A DNA stretch of 30,345 bases, taken from the NCBI GenBank assembly GCA_024276455.1, contig JAJRXE010000043.1, positions 1-30,345 on the forward strand. Direction: 5' to 3'. A program made the position numbers and the translations under genes. Positions 8,031 to 16,102 of the stretch are shown here, in pieces (position 1 is the first letter of the stretch; each line of letters opens with the position of its first letter). Below the pieces are notes generated by a model. The model had not been told where the DNA came from. It did not search any database and saw only the letters and a program-made list of their open reading frames with translations. Source of the stretch: Calditrichota bacterium (GTDB taxonomy: Bacteria > Calditrichota > Calditrichia > RBG-13-44-9).

Positions 8031-8520
8031 AGACTCAACCTCCGTTTTGTTTCTGAAAAATGAACCACGTCAATAAGAAAGAGTTTCATTCGAAATTTAT
8101 TTTGGTCCACGAACGACCCGAATGAACACAAATAAAAACAAATTGAAATAAAGTTCATTAGAAAACATGAAGTTCAACGTTCGATGTTTTTAAGTTTCTG
8201 TAAAAATCAAGTTGAAAATTTAAGCCTTTGTCCAAACGGTTACAAATTTTGTTTCAAATTTCAGCCCGCGAAAAAACGAAATGGGTAAAAAAACTGATCA
8301 AATTTAGGGTTGCCTAATTATTTATTTAGCTTCGTATTTTTGTGAAATCGAATATTTTGAATGTTAACGAAGCGAGCGCTGAGAGCGCAGAGGATTGCTT
8401 TTTAAAAACTTGTTTCGCCCAATTTCTTTTTTCCTTGTGCCATAAAACGTTGCGGTTTTGCGACATAGCGCGAGAGGTAAGGTAAGGTTTCGTTTTTGGC
8501 TTTCAGCAGGTGGCATGTTT
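8031..8520. other. 490-base AT-rich intergenic region with one dispersed repeat copy and a small hairpin
   Basis: No credible gene is present. It holds the leader of the epimerase gene, one copy of the GGTCCACGAA-type element (8104-8133), and a small dyad GCGCT-GAG-AGCGC (8376-8388) embedded in AGCGAGCGCTGAGAGCGCAG. A TAAATTTG (near 8300, minus strand) fits the Bacteroidetes-type -7 box but has no TTG at the right distance. Confidence 0.6.
8104..8133 (+). repeat. Dispersed GGTCCACGAA-type element, copy 1
   Basis: The stretch starts GGTCCACGAA and continues CGACCCGAATGAACAC. It shares this pattern with two copies near 14.1 and 14.3 kb, always in the plus orientation and always between genes. 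Confidence 0.55.
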
Positions 8521-9990
8521 TTATTTTTTACGCGGTTGTTTTTCACGGGCGATTTGTTGCAGGATTTGGCGGTTGGGTTTGAGGCCTCCGGGGAGGGATT
8601 CCTCCGGCCAGGGGTAGAAACGATCCGGAATCATGAAGCGGGGAAGATGGTGAACAAGGTGTTCCCGAATCCGGTCTTCCTGCAGGGAATGTCCGGGGAG
8701 CAGCTTGAGAAAGGCGCAGGGGCGCTGGCCAAACTCCGGATCGTCCACCGGCACTACTGTGGCCTGTTCCACTTCCGGAAGCTGCAGAAGCGTCCGCTCG
8801 ATTGCCTCCGGCTGAATATTCTCGCCACCGGAAATGAACCGGTTGTCTTTCCGTCCCCGGACGATCAGATAGCCCTGTTCGTCCAGTTCGCCCAGGTCGC
8901 CGGTGAGGAACCAGCCGTCCGGGGTGCGGGCGGGATCGAGGCCCTCGTTTTGCAGGTAGCCGCGAAAGAGGGTGGCACCGCGCACCTGGATTTCCCCGTC
9001 GGGAGCGATGCGCACCTCCCGGTAGGGTAGGGGGCGGCCGGAAGTGAGCAGGCGGTCCAGGGGGGCGCCGGGCGGGGTGGTGGTAATCTGGGAGGCCATT
9101 TCGGTGCTACCGTAGCTGGTGTGAATCGGCAGGCTACGCTGCCAGGCTTCTTCAATCAGCGCGGGTGGAAAGGCGCTCCCGCCTAACAGTACCGCCTTCA
9201 GGGTGCCGGGGTGCGGGGTGGATTTCCCGGATTGCAACAGGCGGCGCAGCTGGGTGGCCACCAGCGAAAGGTGGGTGACCTTAAAGCGCTCGAGGTTTTC
9301 CAGCAGGGATTGCTCCGGAGGCGGGAAAACCACGGCTCCGCCACCCAGGGCGGCACGGACGGGAATGGCCAGTCCGCCCACATGGTAGAGCGGCAGGGAG
9401 AGCAACCAGCGGTCTCCCGGCCCAACGGGAATGTTCCGGTTGGAACCCCGGGCGCTGTAGTAGTGATTGCCCAGAGTGTGCAGGGCGGCTTTGGGCTCGC
9501 CGGAGCTGCCGGAGGTGAAGATGATGGTGGCGTCGGCGGAAAGCACCGCAGTGCCTTTTGGAGCGAACAAAGAGTCCGGGGCAGTCAGTTGGGAAACCGC
9601 CACTTGGGAAAGAGGCAAAACCGGCGAGAAATCCGGCGGAATGAGCCGGCGGTGGGGGGCGTCTGTTACCAGCAATTGGCAGGCGGTGAGTTGCAGGGCG
9701 CGCTGAATCCAGCCGAGCGGCCAGCGGGTGCTCACCGGAACGGCCACCCCACCGACCGACCAGAGTGCCATGAGCAGTACCAGGTAGTCCGGGGAGTTGT
9801 CGGCCAGTATGGCGACCCGGTCTCCTTGAGAGACGCCAAGCTGGTGCAGTTGCCGGGCGGTCGCGATCACCCGCTGGTGGTACTCCCGGTAGGTGATGAG
9901 ACGCTCCGGAGTGACAAGAGCGGGAGCTTGCGGATGCTTCCGGGCGGTCTGATCGAGAAAAAAGAGCGATGTGGAGGTGGTCGGAGGCAT
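8521..9990 (-). CDS. menE: 2-succinylbenzoate-CoA ligase (OSB-CoA synthetase)
   Basis: The product is an acyl-adenylate-forming enzyme of 489 residues. It carries the AMP-binding signature IIFTSGSSGEPKAALH (about residues 155-170), GSTEMASQ, and the C-terminal hinge region GELDEQGYLIVRGRKDNR followed by FISGGENIQPEAIE. The last, with ISGGENI, is characteristic of MenE. It joins CoA to o-succinylbenzoate using ATP, ahead of MenB in menaquinone synthesis. The ATG at 9990 is chosen; a TTG three codons upstream (9999) is also possible. It follows menC by about 25 bases and is the last gene of the men operon. No proline-rich terminator with a T-run is obvious after its TAA. Confidence 0.93.
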   Translation of the reverse strand: MPPTTSTSLFFLDQTARKHPQAPALVTPERLITYREYHQRVIATARQLHQLGVSQGDRVAILADNSPDYLVLLMALWSVGGVAVPVSTRWPLGWIQRALQLTACQLLVTDAPHRRLIPPDFSPVLPLSQVAVSQLTAPDSLFAPKGTAVLSADATIIFTSGSSGEPKAALHTLGNHYYSARGSNRNIPVGPGDRWLLSLPLYHVGGLAIPVRAALGGGAVVFPPPEQSLLENLERFKVTHLSLVATQLRRLLQSGKSTPHPGTLKAVLLGGSAFPPALIEEAWQRSLPIHTSYGSTEMASQITTTPPGAPLDRLLTSGRPLPYREVRIAPDGEIQVRGATLFRGYLQNEGLDPARTPDGWFLTGDLGELDEQGYLIVRGRKDNRFISGGENIQPEAIERTLLQLPEVEQATVVPVDDPEFGQRPCAFLKLLPGHSLQEDRIREHLVHHLPRFMIPDRFYPWPEESLPGGLKPNRQILQQIAREKQPRKK

Positions 9991-10015
9991 GAGTCCCAAT
10001 TCTTTTTAGGGGAGT

Positions 10016-11113
10016 TTACAAAAATTCTCCCAACAGTTCCAGTTTATTCTGCTGAACCCGGTGGGCTTTTTCCCGGCAGTCGGCCAGGTGGAGGCGGCCC
10101 CGGTGGATTTGCAGGGGGTCTTCCAGGACGTCGTCCGCCAGCCAGCGATAGGGATCGAGCCCCTGCGGAAAGGCCGCCGGTGCCAGAGCGGCGGCGATTT
10201 CGGCCAGAAAAGCGGTGGCGGGGCCGGCGTAGAAGCTGCTACTAAAGACTGGCCGGAGGCCGCGCCCAAGAGACCAGGCGGTCCAGCGAAGCGCTTCTCC
10301 CAGAGTAAGAATGAAGCCGGGCTTTAAGACCACGGTGGTGAGTCCCGCAAAGGGGCGGAACGTTTCGGGGCGCAGCTCCTGCAGACTTTCGTCCAGCGCC
10401 AGGGAACAGCCGGTGCGGCGGGGGAGTTCGGCAAGGGATTCCTGCGGTTGCAACGGTTCTTCCAGGTACTCGATTTGGCGAGGGGCGATGGAGCGGCAGA
10501 ACCAGACGGCCTGCTCCAGGCTCCAGGCGCGGTTGGCGTCCAGGCGCAGGGTGATCGTGTCCGGCAGGAGCGATTGAATTTTCCGCACGGTTGAGATGTC
10601 CTGTTCCAGCGGACGGCGCCCGACTTTGATTTTGAGGCTGGGGTAACCGGCGGCGATGAGGCGCTGGGCTTCTTCGGGAAGGGGCTGGTCGGCGCCGGTG
10701 AGGAGGGCGTTGAGAACGACCTCCGCGGGGGGATTGGGGTTGAAGAGCCGGGCCAACGGTTGCCCTTGGCGAGCGCTCAGCAGGTTGAGCAGGGCCATTT
10801 CCCAGCCAAATTGAACGCCGGGCGGCAGGGTGAAGGGAGTCCGTGCCAGTTGTTCCAGTAACTCGTGGGGTGTTTCCGGCAGGGAAGCCGCTTTGAGAAA
10901 TTGGAGGGGTTGGAGCAGCAAACGAAAGGTCGTTGCGCTGTTTTCGGAGGAGAGGCCGGGCAGGGGAGCCGCCTCACCCCAGGCGGTGCGACCTTCCTCG
11001 TCACCGATTTCCAGCATGAACCCCTCCCGCTCCCAATGGGGATTCCCCGGAACGGAGAGCGGCCGGGTCAGTGGTAAACGGTAGTGGTAGATGCGCAGCC
11101 ATTCCACCTTCAT
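10016..11113 (-). CDS. menC: o-Succinylbenzoate synthase
   Basis: This 365-residue enolase-superfamily enzyme dehydrates SHCHC to o-succinylbenzoate. The catalytic lysines sit in LKIKVGR (Lys161, Lys163) and the metal ligands at LRLDANRAW (Asp192), EYLEEPL (Glu218-219) and LALDES (Asp241). The opposite lysine is in VVLKPGF (Lys264). I chose the ATG at 11113, which overlaps the menA stop as ATGA, the usual sign of translational coupling. An ATG three codons upstream (11122) has its only GGG directly against it, which is too close to act as a ribosome site. Length fits the family. The gene has clearly higher GC than the window average, in line with the other men genes. Confidence 0.94.
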   Translation of the reverse strand: MKVEWLRIYHYRLPLTRPLSVPGNPHWEREGFMLEIGDEEGRTAWGEAAPLPGLSSENSATTFRLLLQPLQFLKAASLPETPHELLEQLARTPFTLPPGVQFGWEMALLNLLSARQGQPLARLFNPNPPAEVVLNALLTGADQPLPEEAQRLIAAGYPSLKIKVGRRPLEQDISTVRKIQSLLPDTITLRLDANRAWSLEQAVWFCRSIAPRQIEYLEEPLQPQESLAELPRRTGCSLALDESLQELRPETFRPFAGLTTVVLKPGFILTLGEALRWTAWSLGRGLRPVFSSSFYAGPATAFLAEIAAALAPAAFPQGLDPYRWLADDVLEDPLQIHRGRLHLADCREKAHRVQQNKLELLGEFL

Positions 11114-11994
11114 AGCAACCATCCCAGGGAATAGAGCAGGCTAAAGAGGAAAAGATTCCGGCCGGTTAGGGCCAGAATCCGGTTGTATTCCCGTCCCGGT
11201 GGTTGGGTGAAAATGAATCGGATGGACGGCAGCGTCAGCAGGAAGACCAGCGAGGAAACCAGCACCGCAGCGGGAGCGCCCGTGAAAAGAAACTGGTACA
11301 CCGGCACCAGACTGCCCAGTAGCAGGCAAAGCAGGTATTCCCAGCGGGCGAAGGTTTCGCCGAAGCGCACGGCCAGGGTCTTTTTGCCGGCGGCCCGGTC
11401 GTTGTTCACATCCCGCAGGTTGTTAACCACCAGAATGGCGGTGGAGAAGAGTCCCGGCGCCAGTCCGGCAATGACCGCATTGGCGGAGAGACGGAGCGTT
11501 TGCACGTAATAGGTGCCGCCCACCGCCACCAGACCAAAGAAGATTAGCACGAACAGGTCGGAAATGCCCAGGTAGGAAAGCGGGTAAGGCCCGGCGGTGT
11601 AAAGCATCCCGAACAGGATGGAGAGCACCCCGATGAGCAGAATGGGCCAGCCGCCCCGCCGGATGAGGTAGAGTCCCGCCAGGACGGCCAGGGCAAACAC
11701 CAGCAGCATGGCGCGCTTCATCTGCTCCGGCTTTACCAGTCCGGCCTGGGTGGCCCGGGTGGGACCCAGACGCTCACCCCGGTCGGCGCCGTGGAAGTAG
11801 TCGTAATAATCGTTCGCGAAGTTGGTGCCGATTTGAATGAGTACGGCGCCCAGAAGCGCCAGCAGGGCGGAGGGCAGGTGGAAGCCGCCGTCGTGGTAGG
11901 CCAGCGCGCTGCCCACTAACACCGGCGCCACCGCCGCCCAGAGGGTTTTGGGGCGGGCGGCCGAAATCCAGATGGTAAGTTGGTCTTTGGTCAT
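11110..11994 (-). CDS. menA: 1,4-Dihydroxy-2-naphthoate polyprenyltransferase
   Basis: The product is a 294-residue UbiA-superfamily membrane prenyltransferase. The first Asp-rich motif, NDYYDYFHGAD, is at residues 61-71. The second, NNLRDVNNDRAAGKK, starts at 191. Between and after them are the expected hydrophobic helices. It attaches the isoprenoid tail to DHNA in the inner membrane, giving demethylmenaquinone. An open frame extends upstream to 12195, but the ATG at 11994 has AGAGGA at a good distance and starts MTKDQLTIWISAARPKTL, as MenA proteins do. The GAGGAACCAATG context is also found at the ICMT-like gene start (20275). It lies 52 bases after menB and overlaps menC by four bases. 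Confidence 0.95.
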   Translation of the reverse strand: MTKDQLTIWISAARPKTLWAAVAPVLVGSALAYHDGGFHLPSALLALLGAVLIQIGTNFANDYYDYFHGADRGERLGPTRATQAGLVKPEQMKRAMLLVFALAVLAGLYLIRRGGWPILLIGVLSILFGMLYTAGPYPLSYLGISDLFVLIFFGLVAVGGTYYVQTLRLSANAVIAGLAPGLFSTAILVVNNLRDVNNDRAAGKKTLAVRFGETFARWEYLLCLLLGSLVPVYQFLFTGAPAAVLVSSLVFLLTLPSIRFIFTQPPGREYNRILALTGRNLFLFSLLYSLGWLL

Positions 11995-12046
11995 TGGTTC
12001 CTCTGCGAACGTCATGGAAAAAACGTTGAGTTTCGAGTTTCCAATT

Positions 12047-12868
12047 TTACGGCTGACGTTTGAATTTGGAGAAGTCCGGCTTGCGCTTCTGCACGAAGGC
12101 GTCCCGGCCTTCCTGGGCCTCGGGTGTCTGGTAGAACAGCATGGTGGCGCACCCGGCCAGCTGCTGCAGTCCGGCCTGTCCGTCACAATCGGCATTCAGG
12201 GCGGCTTTCAGGCAGCGGATGGCGGTGGGAGAATTGGCCAGGATTTCCCGCGCCCACTGGACGGTTTCCTCTTCCAGCTTTTCCAGCGGCACCACCTTGT
12301 TCACCAGTCCCCACTCGTAGGCTTGCTGGGCGGTGTACTGGCGGCAGAGGAACCAGATTTCCCGGGCGCGCTTCTGTCCCACGATGCGGGCCAGGTAGCT
12401 GGCGCCGTATCCGCCGTCGAAGGAACCAACCTTCGGGCCGGTCTGTCCGAAAATGGCGTTCTCCGAGGCGATGGTCAGGTCGCACATCACGTGCAGCACG
12501 TGGCCGCCCCCAATGGCGTAGCCGTTCACCATGGCAATCACCGGCTTGGGGCAATTGCGAATCATGCGCTGGAATTCCAGCACGTTCAGGCGATTCATTC
12601 CTTTCTCGTCCCGGTAACCGGAGTCGCCGCGGATTTTCTGGTCGCCTCCGGCGCAAAAGGCTTTGTCGCCCTCGCCGGTTAGAATGATGACCCCGATGTC
12701 GGGATCTTCCCAGGCATCCTGGAAAGCGTGCATCATCTCTTCCACGGTGAGGGGACGAAAGGCGTTGCGCACCTCCGGACGATTAATGGTGATCTTGGCG
12801 ATTCCTTCCGCTTTGTGGTATTTGATGTCGGTGTATTCTCCTGCCTGTACCCAATTCACACTGCTCAT
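12047..12868 (-). CDS. menB: 1,4-Dihydroxy-2-naphthoyl-CoA synthase
   Basis: The 273-residue crotonase-fold enzyme cyclises OSB-CoA to DHNA-CoA. Diagnostic MenB stretches are CAGGDQ (72-77), the oxyanion-hole region GYAIGGGHVLHVMCDL (117-132), QTGPKVGSFDGGYGASY (142-158), REIWFLCRQY and the C-terminal KRKPDFSKF. As I recall, the QTGP form (Gly rather than Asp) marks the bicarbonate-dependent class typified by E. coli; this is family knowledge, not tested here. The ATG at 12868 has GGAGG four bases upstream. It is separated from menH by 246 bases that contain a tandem heptamer repeat, so it may have its own promoter there. Confidence 0.97.
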   Translation of the reverse strand: MSSVNWVQAGEYTDIKYHKAEGIAKITINRPEVRNAFRPLTVEEMMHAFQDAWEDPDIGVIILTGEGDKAFCAGGDQKIRGDSGYRDEKGMNRLNVLEFQRMIRNCPKPVIAMVNGYAIGGGHVLHVMCDLTIASENAIFGQTGPKVGSFDGGYGASYLARIVGQKRAREIWFLCRQYTAQQAYEWGLVNKVVPLEKLEEETVQWAREILANSPTAIRCLKAALNADCDGQAGLQQLAGCATMLFYQTPEAQEGRDAFVQKRKPDFSKFKRQP

Positions 12869-12923
12869 AGCTCCTCCGATGTTTCGGTTGTGTTCCCTTT
12901 AGTAATAAACGAGGGGGAATTTA

Positions 12924-12972
12924 AAATTCCAAATTCCAAATCCCAAATCCCAAATCTCAAATCTCAAATTAC
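12924..12972 (+). repeat. Seven-unit tandem heptamer (AAATYYC) array
   Basis: Seven contiguous 7-base units: AAATTCC twice, AAATCCC twice, AAATCTC twice, then AAATTAC. The paired order suggests stepwise duplication. A looser reverse-oriented relative (GGGAATTTGAG...GGAATTT) lies at about 13078-13106. It lies between menB and menH and codes for nothing evident. Confidence 0.85.
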
Positions 12973-13114
12973 AAATAAATCCCAATGCTCAATAACCAAT
13001 GACCAAAGCGTTTAAACGGGAAGTCTGTAACCAGGGCATTGGAATTTGTGCGCGGGACTCTGCGAAAAAATTATTGGGAATTTGAGTTTTGAATATTGGA
13101 ATTTTTTTACCTCC

Positions 13115-13918
13115 TCATCCGGGTAATTTGGTTAAGAATTTTCTGACCGCTGCGACAAACGCCTGCGGCTTTTCAAAATGAATGTTGTGTCCGCACTGCG
13201 CGATCGTTTCCGCCCGAATGAAAGGATTCGATACCGCCATCTCCCGGGCGATGTCCCGGAATTTAATATCAAATTCCCCACTTAACAAAAGCAGAGGTAA
13301 TTTGTTGTTTTTGAGGGATTCCCAGAGCGAGGGCTGCGCGCCGGTGCCCATCCAGCGCAGGGAAGCGGCCAGCCCTTCGGGACGATTGACCAGACGGTGC
13401 TGCAGCAGAGCGGGAAAATCCGGATGACGGCGCAAAGAGGCAAATAGCGGTTGGGCATACCAGCGCTTCAGAAAAGTGGGGAAGTCGCTGCAGAGAATCT
13501 TCCGCGCCAGCGCCTCGTCCCGTTGCCGGCGGGCTTCCCTCTCCGCAGCGGTTTTTAAGCCGGGGGAAGCGGATTCCAGCACTCCGGCCTGGAAACGCTC
13601 CGGGTGGTGCCGTAGCAGGTAGAGTGCCAGCCGCCCGCCCATGGAATAGCCCACCACCGTGCAGCGCTCAATTTGCAGGTGGTCAAGCAATTGGATGAGT
13701 TGTTCGGCCACCGCAGGCAGGGAGAAATAGGCCTCCGAGAGCGGGAAATCGGATTGCCCGTGACCGGGCAAGTCCGGCAGAATACAATAATATTCCCGGG
13801 AGAACTGTTCCGCCACCGCCTGCCAGTCCTCACCCGATCCCATGAAGCCGTGCAGGAACAGCAGCACCGGTTGGGCAGGATGGCCGGTCGTACGGTAGTG
13901 CCAGTGCTGGTAGCGCAT
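13115..13918 (-). CDS. menH: SHCHC synthase (alpha/beta hydrolase), MenH
   Basis: The 267-residue alpha/beta-hydrolase has LHGFMGSGEDW (oxyanion loop), the nucleophile elbow GYSMGG with Ser92, SGEFDIKF with the acid Asp217, and QCGHNIHFE with His244. WYAQPLF is shared by MenH proteins. MenH releases pyruvate from SEPHCHC to give SHCHC, the substrate of MenC. Calling it MenH and not a generic hydrolase rests on these motifs together with its place ahead of menB. The ATG at 13918 has GGAGGGG eight bases upstream. In many genomes menH follows menD; here nothing of menD or menF precedes it within the window. Confidence 0.88.
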   Translation of the reverse strand: MRYQHWHYRTTGHPAQPVLLFLHGFMGSGEDWQAVAEQFSREYYCILPDLPGHGQSDFPLSEAYFSLPAVAEQLIQLLDHLQIERCTVVGYSMGGRLALYLLRHHPERFQAGVLESASPGLKTAAEREARRQRDEALARKILCSDFPTFLKRWYAQPLFASLRRHPDFPALLQHRLVNRPEGLAASLRWMGTGAQPSLWESLKNNKLPLLLLSGEFDIKFRDIAREMAVSNPFIRAETIAQCGHNIHFEKPQAFVAAVRKFLTKLPG

Positions 13919-14098
13919 GGATTGTTCCCCTCCAGAAAAAGTTCCAGGGCGTCAATTTAGGGGAAGCGGAAAGGATTTAAAATTGAAAATTTGAAATTCA
14001 GCATTTTGGATTGGTAAGCTAAATTTTCATTCAAAGGGAGAGAATCTCCGGCGGGATTTTTTTGATGAAGGTAAAAACCTCGGCTACAAATCTTTTTT

Positions 14099-14130
14099 GG
14101 CCTACGAATCACCCGAATGACACGAAAAAA
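14099..14130 (+). repeat. Dispersed GGTCCACGAA-type element, copy 2
   Basis: It reads GGCCTACGAA then TCACCCGAATGACACGAAAA, matching copy 1 at most positions (shared ACCCGAATGA core). Confidence 0.55.
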
Positions 14131-14191
14131 AGCAATCACCTAAAAATTGTGTTCAAATGCCGGCGTCCCGGCAGGGAGGCGGTGAATTTAG

Positions 14192-14286
14192 CCCCGGATT
14201 TTGAATCCGGGGGAAAAAAGGAGGTTTATTCTCTTTCACAAGAGTCCCGAAGGGACGACAGAAAGAAACGCCGGCATAAAACCGGC
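14192..14286 (+). repeat. Cluster of three stem-loops (REP-like)
   Basis: Three small inverted repeats follow each other: CCCCGGATT-TTG-AATCCGGGG (14192-14212), GTCCC-GAA-GGGAC (14244-14256), and GCCGG-CATAAAA-CCGGC (14270-14286). None is followed by a clear T-run on either strand. The layout resembles dispersed extragenic palindromic elements. Confidence 0.6.
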
Positions 14287-14314
14287 GGCTACCTGTCCAC
14301 CAATATTCATGAAT

Positions 14315-14338
14315 GGTCCACGAATTTTCACGAATGAA
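14315..14338 (+). repeat. Dispersed GGTCCACGAA-type element, copy 3
   Basis: GGTCCACGAA is identical to copy 1; TTTT then CACGAATGAA follows. It lies 29 bases after the hairpin cluster. Confidence 0.55.
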
Positions 14339-14490
14339 TTCAGAATGAATCCAACGTAAACCGCCCGATCTCCCGTTCACCCATTCACCCCGTCGCCCCG
14401 TCGGCGTTCTCGCTCCGTCTCCCTGCCGCTTGCCGGATTCGGGTGGGCCGAAATTACAGATTATCTGCCGGGATTTTTCTGAGAATGAAT

Positions 14491-15882
14491 TTACTCCTGC
14501 GATTCCAGTTCCAGCTCCTGTTGCTTCAACTGATTGAACAGATTTTCCAGCAGGGTGCTACAGCGCACCGGGTAGGGTTCGGTGGGTTCTAATTGTTTGT
14601 ATTTTTCCGGCAACCGTTGCAGATTCTGTAAGAAAAATTTCTGGACGTCCGGGAGCGGCGGAAAATCGTACACCAATTCTCCGCGTTGAATAATGGGCAC
14701 CAGCAACGGAAAATGTCCGGGAGGAATTTCGTCAATTTCCAGGCCAATGATGTCTTCCACGAAATGGCCATTGGAATCCGTTTTACGGAAAACCTGTTTT
14801 TTCCCGGGATAAGTGGCTTTTTGGCGGCTAAATTTTGCCCGGTAGCGCACCTGTCCTTTAATTTGTTGCTCCACCAGCTTGTAAATTCCACCCAGCGACG
14901 GGGCGTCCTCGGAGGTGACCATTTGAGTTCCCACCCCAAAGCTGTCGATTGGGGCTCCGGCCGCCACCAATTTGGCTATTTTATATTCATTCAGGTCGCC
15001 GCTAACCACGATTTTAACGTGCTGCAATCCGGCTTCGTCGAGAATTCGGCGCACCTTCCGGCTTTCTTTCAGCAAATCGCCGCTGTCGATGCGCACCCCT
15101 TTAATTTGGGGGCCAATCTCCACCGCATGACGGGCGCCCTCTTCAATGTCGTAAGTGTCGATCAATAAAATGGTGCTTTCCGGGAATACCTTGTGGTAGG
15201 CTTTGAAGGCCTCCAGTTCGGTGGGGAACGCCATGGTCCAGCTGTGGGCGGCGGTTCCAAAAATAGGAATACCGTAACGCATGCCCGCCATGACGTTGGA
15301 GGTGCCGGCACATCCGGCGAGGTAACTCGCCCGGGCTGCCAGCAAACTGGCTTCCGGGCCATGGGCCCGACGGGAGCCGAACTCCATCACCATTCGATTC
15401 ACTCCGTCCGATTGAGCGGCTTGTACCACCCGCGCGGCCTTGCTGGCAATCAGGGTCTGAAAATTGATCATCGACAGTAAAAAAGTTTCGATGATCTGGG
15501 CTTCGATAATTGGCGCGGTTACCCGCAACAGCGGCTCGCGCGCAAAGGCAATCTGACCTTCCGGCATTGCCCACACTTCCCCGTGAAATCGAAATTTCGC
15601 CAGATAATCCCAGAATTCCGGGGTTACGTGTTGAAATACCGGTTGTGCCCGCAAATAAGTAATCTGATCTTCCGAAAAAGAGAGGTTTAACAAATATTCG
15701 ATGACCTGCTGAAGACCGGCAACCACCAGGAAAGAACGGTGAGCGGGCATCTCTCGAACGAATAACTCGAAAGTGGACAGGTGGTTGTAATTATTTTCGA
15801 AATAGCCGGCCGCCATGGTCAGTTCGTACAAATCGACAATCAGGCTTTGTGAATAGAGAGGTTGCTGCAGTTGTTCGCTCAT
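14491..15882 (-). CDS. pncB: Nicotinate phosphoribosyltransferase
   Basis: The enzyme joins nicotinate to PRPP, giving nicotinate mononucleotide for NAD salvage (Preiss-Handler pathway). From the ATG at 15882 it has 463 residues and begins LYSQSLIVDLYELTMAAGY, the family's N-terminal signature. FGSRRAHG (168-175) and GTAAHSW with His213, the residue expected to be phosphorylated during ATP-coupled catalysis, follow, then VRIDSGDL and the SFGVGTQMVTS phosphate-binding region. An upstream ATG at 15942 adds 20 basic residues; I reject it because the purine-rich AGAGGAAG lies just before 15882, though rather close. It is divergent from the PEBP gene across about 220 bases. It resembles the pncB2-like group by length and motifs. 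Confidence 0.94.
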   Translation of the reverse strand: MSEQLQQPLYSQSLIVDLYELTMAAGYFENNYNHLSTFELFVREMPAHRSFLVVAGLQQVIEYLLNLSFSEDQITYLRAQPVFQHVTPEFWDYLAKFRFHGEVWAMPEGQIAFAREPLLRVTAPIIEAQIIETFLLSMINFQTLIASKAARVVQAAQSDGVNRMVMEFGSRRAHGPEASLLAARASYLAGCAGTSNVMAGMRYGIPIFGTAAHSWTMAFPTELEAFKAYHKVFPESTILLIDTYDIEEGARHAVEIGPQIKGVRIDSGDLLKESRKVRRILDEAGLQHVKIVVSGDLNEYKIAKLVAAGAPIDSFGVGTQMVTSEDAPSLGGIYKLVEQQIKGQVRYRAKFSRQKATYPGKKQVFRKTDSNGHFVEDIIGLEIDEIPPGHFPLLVPIIQRGELVYDFPPLPDVQKFFLQNLQRLPEKYKQLEPTEPYPVRCSTLLENLFNQLKQQELELESQE

Positions 15883-16102
15883 CTTCCTCTTTTTCCTGGT
15901 TATGTTCAATTTTAATTTCGGTCTTGAATGTTTATGAAGCAAGTATGAAAAAAATCACACAAGCGGGTCGGTGTTTTCAGAAACGGGGAACCCGGTCGGG
16001 TACTTTTCCACTGGCAAAATTTTTACTTAATGGACTATTCCCGGCTTGAAAAATAATTGAGAATTTTGTAATTTTTAGAACAAAACAAGGGGGATGAAAA
16101 AC

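Larger units (their letters stand above)
13919..14490. other. 572-base intergenic region made of dispersed repeats and hairpins
   Basis: No credible gene. It contains two GGTCCACGAA-type copies (14099-14130 and 14315-14338), three short stem-loops between 14192 and 14286, an AT-rich AAAATTGAAAATTTGAAATT stretch near 13979, and a pyrimidine-rich CACCCCGTCGCCCCGTC stretch near 14385. It separates menH from the nicotinate phosphoribosyltransferase gene on the same strand. Confidence 0.65.

Noticed and set aside
9211..10245. 344-residue plus-strand frame opposite menE and menC
   Set aside because: Crosses two well-supported genes and has low-complexity GC-driven composition.
11995..12195. N-terminal extension of MenA by 67 residues
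   Set aside because: The extension overlaps menB, is rich in Pro, Cys and Ser, and a better start with a ribosome site exists at 11994.
12924..12972. CRISPR array
   Set aside because: Units are 7 bases and contiguous, with no spacers and no cas genes in the window.
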